DNA from: a virus
Length of the DNA stretch: 24,268 nt
Reading direction: 5' to 3' (one strand)
IMG/VR virus record: IMGVR_UViG_3300032235_000067
Coordinates: 1-24,268 of that record
The translations under genes were made by a program, and so were the position numbers. Below, one piece after another: positions 1 to 4,851 of the stretch. Below the pieces are notes generated by a model. That model searched no databases. It worked only from the letters and a program-made list of their open reading frames with translations, and was not told the origin of the DNA. Within the stretch, counting starts at the first letter, position 1. Each line of letters opens with the position of its first letter.

Positions 1-89
1 CGGCGCTTTGCCCCTCTCCGACCTCTGCCATGGCGGCACAGCTTGCCAGCCAATTGGCAGGCCTTTGGTTGTATAGGGCGCGCAAAACT

Positions 90-106
90 TCACCACGTTA
101 TGGTGA
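90..106. promoter_or_regulatory. 17-bp operator-like dyad
   Basis: TCACCA-CGTTA-TGGTGA has 6-bp perfect arms around a 5-bp centre. This size and shape is typical of operators bound by dimeric XRE/Cro-type repressors. A 50-residue HTH protein of that class is encoded at 1390-1542 and could be its ligand, but nothing in the sequence proves this. It could also form a small hairpin in RNA. Confidence 0.4.
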
Positions 107-145
107 CGCGGCATTGATTTTGGCCATAAATGTCAAATTATAGGA

Positions 146-173
146 TTGACGCGTCAAAATGCCGTGATAAAAG
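146..173 (+). promoter_or_regulatory. Candidate promoter overlapped by a 12-bp palindrome
   Basis: A TTGACG box at 146-151 is followed after 16 bp by TAAAAG (168-173), with the overlapping alternative GATAAA at 166-171. The -35 box matches consensus well and the -10 box poorly. The -35 box forms half of the perfect palindrome TTGACGCGTCAA (146-157), so a protein bound there would cover it. It lies about 30 bp before the first small gene at 204 and would drive the cassette up to the terminators at 1567 and 1649. Confidence 0.35.
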
Positions 174-203
174 GGACGCATTAACGAATGAGGTAATAAC
201 GCA

Positions 204-284
204 ATGACAATGCAATCGCTCATCTGGCTGGCAATTTTATTCCTGCCTATGCTTCCTATTATAATTGATGAATTAAAGGATTAA
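204..284 (+). CDS. 26-residue single-span membrane peptide
   Basis: A 26-codon frame starts ATG ACA ATG and ends TAA five bases before the next gene. A GAGG-type ribosome site (190-193) lies about 10 bases upstream of the first ATG. Residues 5-21 form one uninterrupted hydrophobic stretch (SLIWLAILFLPMLPIII) followed by the charged tail DELKD, so it would sit in the inner membrane with a single helix. Peptides of this kind in phages can be superinfection-exclusion or toxin-like factors, but no family is recognised. The frame is too short to be certain; tight spacing to the next start and the ribosome site are the support. Confidence 0.4.
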   Translation: MTMQSLIWLAILFLPMLPIIIDELKD

Positions 285-289
285 TCAAA

Positions 290-1147
290 ATGCACTTCCC
301 CCGTATATTCTCCACCGATAGTGCAAAAGCCGCCAAGGCAAGCGGCTACGGCTATCTCAATGCCATTCAATATATGGCTCCGCATTCAAGCGCGGGCGTT
401 GGCAATCTCTGTAGCCATGCAAGCCCGCAATGTATCGCGCTTTGCCTTGGCACCCATAGCGGGCAAGCGGCTATGGTTTCGGACCTTGCCAATGGGACAA
501 ATGCAACACGCGAAAGCCGCAAGAAAAAGGCGCGGCTTTTTATGGCCGATAGGGCCGCTTATATGAATGAGCTTGCTCGCTCCATCATTAAAGTTATTCG
601 CGACGCAAAGCGCGACGGCTTAACGCCTTGCATTCGGTTGAACGGTTCAACCGATATTTCATGGGAACGAATACGATTTAACCTTGACGCAAAAACGATT
701 GCCAAGCTTGAACCGATAACCGGCAAGCTTCGTCGAAACGAAGGCGTTACCTTGCTGGAATTGTTCCATTGGGTGCAATTCGTCGACTACACCAAAAACC
801 CGAACCGCCTTGGCAAGGCCCCCGGTAACCTTGATTTGACGCTATCATATAGCGGAAACAATAGTGACGAATGCGTTAACGCATTGCTTGCGGGCCATAA
901 CGTCGCAATAGTTTTTCATGGCGGATTGCCGGAAAGCTTTGCAGGCTTCCCCGTTATAAATGGCGATTTGCATGATTTACGCCACCTTGACCCGAAAGGC
1001 GGTTTTATAGTTGGATTGACGCCTAAAGGAGTAACCGCAAGGCGCGATAAAAGCGGATTTTGCGTTAATTGGCAAGCGGCTAGCGGATTAGAGCTTGCGC
1101 TTAAGTGGCGCAACTATGTTGAAATAAACCGCATTTTGGCGGCATAA
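290..1147 (+). CDS. GP88-like phage protein (DUF7227-type), function unknown
   Basis: A 285-residue protein whose plan resembles phage proteins annotated as GP88 or DUF7227; the family name is from memory. An N-terminal cysteine cluster (NLCSHASPQCIALCLGT, C-x6-C-x3-C, about residues 40-55) is followed by alternating strand/helix segments. These include CIRLNGSTDISWERI, VQFVDYTKNPNR, NVAIVFHGGLP, VINGDLHDLRHLDP and FIVGLTPKG, in the usual order. The alternating pattern suggests an alpha/beta barrel. The cysteines recall metal or iron-sulfur binding, as in the radical-SAM-like phage proteins of the DUF5131 (Gp37/Gp68) group; that link is inference. AAAGGA at 275-280 precedes the ATG. Its biological job is unknown. 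Rich use of AGG, ATA and TAT codons sets it apart from the structural genes. Confidence 0.7.
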   Translation: MHFPRIFSTDSAKAAKASGYGYLNAIQYMAPHSSAGVGNLCSHASPQCIALCLGTHSGQAAMVSDLANGTNATRESRKKKARLFMADRAAYMNELARSIIKVIRDAKRDGLTPCIRLNGSTDISWERIRFNLDAKTIAKLEPITGKLRRNEGVTLLELFHWVQFVDYTKNPNRLGKAPGNLDLTLSYSGNNSDECVNALLAGHNVAIVFHGGLPESFAGFPVINGDLHDLRHLDPKGGFIVGLTPKGVTARRDKSGFCVNWQAASGLELALKWRNYVEINRILAA

Positions 1148-1162
1148 TTGAAAGGCAAGGCA

Positions 1163-1393
1163 ATGAAAATTGACAATAGCGTAAAGCAATGGCAAGCCTA
1201 TTGCATAACGGAAAGCGGCGATTTTATCCAATGGAGCGGATTGCGCCATAGGCAAGCAAAGTGGAGATATGATTTTTTAATGCGCGGCATGTTATGGCGC
1301 GGGCAAAAGCTTAAGGCTTGCGGCTATCAATTGGATAGGTCCGACAAATATAACATAGGCACAAGCCTTAGCCAGATAGGGGCGAATATATGA
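1163..1393 (+). CDS. 76-residue protein of unknown function
   Basis: I do not recognise this protein. I chose ATG 1163 because AAAGG and AAGG (1151-1160) lie just upstream; an in-frame TTG at 1148 would add five residues but has no clear ribosome site. The product is basic and rich in aromatics (QWQAYC, FIQWSGLRHRQAKWRYDF, GMLWRGQ), with two cysteines and no membrane span. Its stop overlaps the start of the HTH gene (ATGA at 1390-1393), so the two are translationally coupled and probably work together. It shares the AGG/ATA/TAT-rich codon use of the neighbouring cassette genes. Confidence 0.6.
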   Translation: MKIDNSVKQWQAYCITESGDFIQWSGLRHRQAKWRYDFLMRGMLWRGQKLKACGYQLDRSDKYNIGTSLSQIGANI

Positions 1394-1542
1394 TAAGCCT
1401 TAAGCAATGGCGCAAAGCCAGAAACCTAACGCAAGAGCGGGCCGCACAAGCCCTAGGCCTTAGCTATAGGCACTATCAGAAACTAGAAGCGGGCCATTGC
1501 CCGCTAACGGATAGGACAATGCTTTTGATGCAATTGCTTTGA
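1390..1542 (+). CDS. 50-residue XRE/Cro-type helix-turn-helix protein
   Basis: This short frame encodes a minimal Cro/C1-type DNA-binding domain. Residues 4-12 give the first helix (LKQWRKARN). LTQERAAQALGLSYRHYQKLEAG at about 13-35 matches the classic XRE signature, with a Gln-Glu start to helix 2, the Ala-x-x-Leu-Gly-Leu turn, and a recognition helix ending in the usual K-L-E-x-G. There is no dimerisation or ligand domain, so it is about 20 residues shorter than most members. It starts inside the stop of the upstream gene (ATGA) and is the last gene before two terminators. It may autoregulate the cassette through the dyads at 90-106 or 146-157; that is inference. Confidence 0.75.
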   Translation: MISLKQWRKARNLTQERAAQALGLSYRHYQKLEAGHCPLTDRTMLLMQLL

Positions 1543-1566
1543 CGTTGCGAACAATCGAATAGACTA

Positions 1567-1593
1567 GGCGGCCTTTTGTGCCGCCTTTCTTTT
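1567..1593 (+). terminator. Rho-independent terminator after the HTH gene
   Basis: A 6-bp all-GC stem, GGCGGC (1567-1572) and GCCGCC (1580-1585), encloses a 7-base loop CTTTTGT and is followed by the T-rich run TTTCTTTT (1586-1593). It starts 25 bases after the HTH stop codon, where the small-gene transcript should end. Confidence 0.75.
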
Positions 1594-1605
1594 GCCCGCG
1601 CTTTG

Positions 1606-1643
1606 CCCCTATGCCCCTGCCCCTTGCCCCTTGCCCCTTGCCC
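1606..1643 (-). repeat. Cytosine-run repeat; minus-strand G-quadruplex motif
   Basis: Five CCCC runs start at 1606, 1614, 1620, 1627 and 1634, separated by TATG, TG, TTG and TTG, with a CCC at 1641. On the minus strand this reads as five GGGG runs with loops of 2-4 bases, which satisfies the pattern for a four-tetrad intramolecular G-quadruplex. TTGCCCC is the repeating unit on the plus strand. It lies between two hairpin terminators in non-coding DNA. The minus strand is the template for rightward transcription. Confidence 0.7.
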
Positions 1644-1648
1644 GCATT

Positions 1649-1670
1649 GCCCGTGCTTTGCGGGCTTTTC
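1649..1670 (+). terminator. Second terminator-like hairpin
   Basis: GCCCG (1649-1653) pairs with CGGGC (1661-1665) around the loop TGCTTTG and is followed by TTTTC. It is 80 bases beyond the first terminator and the G-rich motif, giving a tandem stop before the packaging region. The stem is only 5 bp and the T-run short, so it may be a backup. Confidence 0.5.
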
Positions 1671-1723
1671 TGTGCAAGCTTCATAGGGCCGTTTTAAGCA
1701 TAGGCGCAAAGCCAATGGGGTAA

Positions 1724-1777
1724 CCCTAGGGGAAGGCTTGTTTTGCGCTTGTGCGGGCTTGTGGCGCGGCCCTAGGG
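1724..1777. repeat. Pair of CCCTAGGG palindromes
   Basis: The palindrome CCCTAGGG occurs at 1724-1731 and again at 1770-1777, 46 bp apart, each followed by at least one more G. Both lie in non-coding DNA upstream of the terminase genes. They could be binding sites for the small terminase subunit or another dimeric protein. The repeats are seen; the role is inferred. Confidence 0.4.
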
Positions 1778-1952
1778 GGTTGTTTAGAGGGGTGGCAGGT
1801 CGGGTCCTTCCAGCCGATCCAGCCCCACGGGTGATTAGGAGCCCAATAAATTTGCAGAGAGAGCAATTTCCAGACCCATTTGTGAAATATTGTTACCAAA
1901 GCCCGAAATAACAAAAGCCTAGACAAAAACGCTGGCAGGTGTCATTTAATGG

Positions 1953-2038
1953 AAGTGCCGCCGACGAAGACCGTATCTGGGGGAAATCGGGGACAAATAC
2001 GCCATTAAAACACCGGAGATATATGGCGGGCGGCACTT
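1953..2038. other. Nested inverted repeat upstream of terminase
   Basis: AAGTGCCGCC (1953-1962) is the exact reverse complement of GGCGGCACTT (2029-2038). Nested against the right arm is a second perfect pair, CGCCAT (2000-2005) with ATGGCG (2023-2028); a weak GTAT/ATAC pair (1973-1976/1997-2000) could form a third helix. As RNA this would fold as a closed multi-branch structure whose two main helices stack. It ends 47 bases before the terminase small-subunit ATG. It may be a packaging site, a leader RNA controlling terminase translation, or an undescribed RNA. Confidence 0.45.
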
Positions 2039-2084
2039 TATAGAATTGGGGAATAAAAATTTTGATGCAATTTCGGAACCCATT

Positions 2085-2531
2085 ATGAAGCAGGAAAGAA
2101 AGCCCACCACTGGCGGTGTTCTCATAGGATCGTCTTATGACGAGGCCCGCACCCGTAAAATTAATGCCGAGGCCGAGATCGCTGAACTGGAACTGGCGAA
2201 GATACGCGGCACCCTATGCCTGACCGACGATGTGGTGAAGGCATGGGAGACAGTTCTTCACGCCTGCAAGGCCAAATTCTTATCGCTCCCCACCAAGGTC
2301 GCCCCAGTCGTGGCGAACGAGAGCGATGTCGCTGTGGTAAAAGACCACATGGAAAATGCTATCAGGGAGGCATTGCTTGAACTCTCCAATTATCAACCAG
2401 CAATTGATCCAGTCAACACGGGTTCCGCTGCTGTCGAACCTATCGCGGGCGATGAAGCGCCTGACGCCCCCGCCAAGAATGTCAGTCGCAGAGTGGGCCG
2501 ACCAAGAAAGGCGGCTGGACTCTCAAAGTAG
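2085..2531 (+). CDS. Terminase small subunit, Nu1-like
   Basis: This is the DNA-recognition subunit of the packaging enzyme. The protein has the usual arrangement of the Nu1-like group: a charged helix (ARTRKINAEAEIAELELAKI), then CLTDDVVKAWETVLHACKAKFLSLPTKVAP and a second helical block ending EALLELSN. I prefer ATG 2085 (148 residues), which has CGGAA upstream; an in-frame TTG at 2046 would add 13 residues but lacks a clear ribosome site. A canonical N-terminal winged-HTH is not obvious. The C-terminus is basic and AT-hook-like (RRVGRPRKAAG), a possible DNA contact. The last 80 bases are shared with the large-subunit gene in another frame. The directly following GpA-type large subunit supports the call. 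Confidence 0.75.
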   Translation: MKQERKPTTGGVLIGSSYDEARTRKINAEAEIAELELAKIRGTLCLTDDVVKAWETVLHACKAKFLSLPTKVAPVVANESDVAVVKDHMENAIREALLELSNYQPAIDPVNTGSAAVEPIAGDEAPDAPAKNVSRRVGRPRKAAGLSK

Positions 2532-4257
2532 CGCAGAGCCGGGGCGCTGGGTTACTGCTCGCGCCGAGTATCAACGCGGCATTATGGATGCCTGCTCCGA
2601 TCCCCTGATTAAAGAGGTGGTTGTCATGTGCGGGGCGCAGCTTGGCAAGTCCGAGATGCTGCTTAACACGATTGGCTATCACATGGCGCACGATCCTGCG
2701 CCGATCCTGATGATGCAGCCTACCGTCGATATGGCGCAGGCGTTCTCGAAGGACCGTATCACTGCGGGCCTGCTTCGCTCAACTCCCTGCCTGCGGGAAA
2801 AGGTAAAGGATTCGAAGGCCAAAGATGCGAACAATACAACTCTGCACAAGGTATTTGCTGGCGGCGCTCTGTCTCTTGTTGGCGCTAACAGTCCATCTTC
2901 CCTTGCTTCTCGCCCGATCCGTGTCGTTCTGTGTGACGAAGTTGATCGATATCCCCCTTCGGCTGGTGAGGAAGGCGATCCAATATCTCTGGCTAAAAAG
3001 CGAGCGGCTACCTTCTGGAATAGGAAGGTAATCCTAGTCTCGACTCCAACCAACCGGAATGCTAGCCGGATCGAGTCGGCTTATCAGGAAAGCGACCAGC
3101 GCAAGTTCATGGTGCCTTGCAAGGATTGCGGCCACGAACAGGAACTGAGGTGGGCCAACGTTCAGTGGACGGACGAAAATCCGCACACGGCTTATTATAG
3201 CTGCGCCGAATGTGGTTCGATCTGGAGTGATTCCGACCGGCATAAGGCTGTGTCGAAGGGGAAATGGGTGGCGCACAGTCCGTTCAATGGCGTGGCTGGG
3301 TTCCATCTCAACTCACTTTACTCGCCTTGGACGGTGCTATCGGATGCGGTCGAGGACTTTCTGGCTGCTCGCAAAGACCCAATGCGGCTTAAAACCTTCG
3401 TCAACACCTTTTTTGGTGAGACGTGGGAGGATCAGGGCGAGGGTGTGGACGATTATGCCGTTGCCCAGAGAAAGGAAGATTATGAAGGCATTCCTGATGA
3501 GGTTGTGGTTCTCACTTGCGGCGTTGACGTTCAGGATGACCGTCTGGAGGTCGAGATTGTCGGCTGGGGAGCCGGTGAAGAAAGCTGGCAGATAGAATAT
3601 CATGTCCTCTACGGCGATCCATCCACGCCAAGCCTATGGGCCAAGCTGGATGAGATTATTCTGGCGACCTATGAGCATCCGTCCGGCGAGCCTATGCTGA
3701 TCCGCGCCACTTGCATTGACTCTGGTGGTCACCACACGCGGGCAGTTTACAATTACGCTAAGACTAGGGCGGGCCACAGGGTCTACGCCATCAAGGGCGT
3801 CGGCGGAGAGGGTAAGCCTATCGTTGGCCGTCCGTCTCGGAACAATATTGGCAAGGTGCCGCTCTATCCAATTGGCGTCGACACGGCCAAGGAGTTGCAC
3901 TATGCCCGTCTAAGGATAGATGAGGCTGGCGGTGGCTATTGTCACTTTCAGGCCAAGCGGGATGACGAATATTTCAAGCAGTTGACTGCGGAGAAACAGG
4001 TAATCCGCTATCATAAGGGCTATCCAGTGCGGACTTGGGTCAAAAACCGGACCAGAAACGAGGCGCTTGACGTTCGCGTTTACGCCATTGCGGCTTTTCA
4101 TATCCTCAATATTAATATAGATAGCATTGTGAAGCGGTTCTATGCTAATATCGAACGAAGGTCGGACACTCCGGCCAAGGTTGAGGATGCTAGGCCGCAT
4201 CCGTTGGTTCCAAAAAGGGGGCCAAAGCGTGGTGGCTTTGCTAATAACTGGCGTTGA
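2452..4257 (+). CDS. Terminase large subunit, lambda GpA family
   Basis: The packaging ATPase-nuclease moves DNA into the prohead and cuts it. I chose ATG 2452 because the family signature PPPRMSVAEWADQERRL begins right after it; the frame is open from 2356, and ATG 2479 is possible. With this start it has 601 residues (lambda gpA has 641). Seen: a Walker A-like CGAQLGKSE (about 60-68), Walker B VLCDEVD (about 159-165), two CxxC pairs (CKDC at 223, CAEC at 251) likely to bind zinc, and the nuclease motif GVDVQDDRLEVEIVGWG around Asp359, with CIDSGGHHT near 421. The GpA type implies cohesive-end (cos) packaging. It overlaps the small subunit by 80 bases. Confidence 0.95.
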   Translation: MKRLTPPPRMSVAEWADQERRLDSQSSAEPGRWVTARAEYQRGIMDACSDPLIKEVVVMCGAQLGKSEMLLNTIGYHMAHDPAPILMMQPTVDMAQAFSKDRITAGLLRSTPCLREKVKDSKAKDANNTTLHKVFAGGALSLVGANSPSSLASRPIRVVLCDEVDRYPPSAGEEGDPISLAKKRAATFWNRKVILVSTPTNRNASRIESAYQESDQRKFMVPCKDCGHEQELRWANVQWTDENPHTAYYSCAECGSIWSDSDRHKAVSKGKWVAHSPFNGVAGFHLNSLYSPWTVLSDAVEDFLAARKDPMRLKTFVNTFFGETWEDQGEGVDDYAVAQRKEDYEGIPDEVVVLTCGVDVQDDRLEVEIVGWGAGEESWQIEYHVLYGDPSTPSLWAKLDEIILATYEHPSGEPMLIRATCIDSGGHHTRAVYNYAKTRAGHRVYAIKGVGGEGKPIVGRPSRNNIGKVPLYPIGVDTAKELHYARLRIDEAGGGYCHFQAKRDDEYFKQLTAEKQVIRYHKGYPVRTWVKNRTRNEALDVRVYAIAAFHILNINIDSIVKRFYANIERRSDTPAKVEDARPHPLVPKRGPKRGGFANNWR

Positions 4258-4263
4258 GGGGTA

Positions 4264-4851
4264 ATGGCAAATCTTTTTGATGAAAGCAATGCCCCAGAGG
4301 GCGAGCCGGTAAAGATCGTTGTCGGCGATTTTATCCAATGGAAGAAGACCGATTTGGCGGCTAGCTACCCGCCTGCGACCCATAGTGCTGAGTATGTGGC
4401 GCGGATTGCGTCGGGCCAGAGCGGCGAAATTAAGATACCAGCCATTGAGCGCACAGGTTATTATCTCTTTCAAGCGTCAAGCGCCACAACCGCTGCTTTT
4501 GAAACTGGTTATTACCATTGGCAGCTTGAGATTACGCAAACCTCGACCAACAACCGGATCGTTGTCGAGCGCGGCGAGTTCGAAGCCATCGCCGATCTCG
4601 ACAATAACGGTGCCGACCCGCGCACTCATGCAGAGATCATGCTTGACAAGATCGAGGGGCTGCTGATTGGTCGTGCTGACAAGGATGTTTCGTCCTACAG
4701 CATCCAAGGTCGCTCGATCTCCAAAATGACGATTGCCGATTTGCTCCAGTGGCGCGATTATTATCGCAAAGAAGTCAACCGTGAGCGTAGAGAAAACGAT
4801 ATTGCTCTTGGCAAGACCACTAAAACCACGATGAAGGTTAGGTTCCTATGA
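4264..4851 (+). CDS. Head-tail joining protein with gpW-like C-terminus
   Basis: This 195-residue protein lies between large terminase and portal, where lambda has gpW (68 residues). Its last 75 residues fit the gpW plan: a helix (HAEIMLDKIEGLLIGRA), a hairpin centred on SYSIQGRSISKM, a second helix (IADLLQWRDYYRKEVNRERR) and a basic end. The first 115 residues form a separate, probably beta-sandwich domain (GDFIQWKKTDL, GYYLFQASSA, GYYHWQLEITQ, RIVVERGEFEAI) absent from lambda gpW. The likely role is to sit below the portal after packaging and start the tail-binding surface. The extra domain's job is unknown. It overlaps the portal start by ATGA (4848-4851). Confidence 0.6.
   Translation: MANLFDESNAPEGEPVKIVVGDFIQWKKTDLAASYPPATHSAEYVARIASGQSGEIKIPAIERTGYYLFQASSATTAAFETGYYHWQLEITQTSTNNRIVVERGEFEAIADLDNNGADPRTHAEIMLDKIEGLLIGRADKDVSSYSIQGRSISKMTIADLLQWRDYYRKEVNRERRENDIALGKTTKTTMKVRFL

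Larger units (their letters stand above)
1..203. other. Non-coding leader with three DNA dyads
   Basis: I see no convincing gene here. The stretch has three perfect or near-perfect inverted repeats: GCCAATTGGC at 49-58, TCACCACGTTATGGTGA at 90-106 (6-bp arms, 5-bp centre) and TTGACGCGTCAA at 146-157. Their centres lie about 45 and 53 bp apart. Together with a possible promoter at 146-173 this looks like the control region of the small-gene cassette that follows. Bases 3-15 (GCGCTTTGCCCCT) recur at 1598-1610, just beyond the cassette's first terminator. The dyads and repeat are seen directly; the regulatory role is inferred. Confidence 0.5.
1671..2045. other. Non-coding region before terminase; cos-site position
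   Basis: No credible gene is seen on either strand. The stretch contains two CCCTAGGG palindromes (1724 and 1770) and a nested inverted repeat (1953-2038). Phages with lambda-type terminases carry the cohesive-end and terminase-binding sites immediately before the small-subunit gene, so this is the natural place for cos. GGGCGGC at 2028-2034 equals the first seven bases of the lambda cohesive end, which is suggestive only. Confidence 0.4.

Noticed and set aside
1598-1610. Attachment-site core from the 13-bp repeat at 3-15 and 1598-1610
   Set aside because: No integrase in view and the copies are C-run-rich, so the match may be partly due to low complexity; mentioned only as a possible cassette border.
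1726-1926. Minus-strand frame of 66 codons in the non-coding region
   Set aside because: Trp/Pro-rich, no ribosome site, crosses both CCCTAGGG dyads region; no sign of coding bias.
2046-2084. TTG 2046 as start of the small terminase subunit
   Set aside because: No ribosome site upstream; ATG 2085 is better placed. It stays possible and changes only 13 residues.
3910-4473. Minus-strand frame crossing the terminase/joining gene boundary
   Set aside because: Overlaps two well-supported genes and shows no family features.
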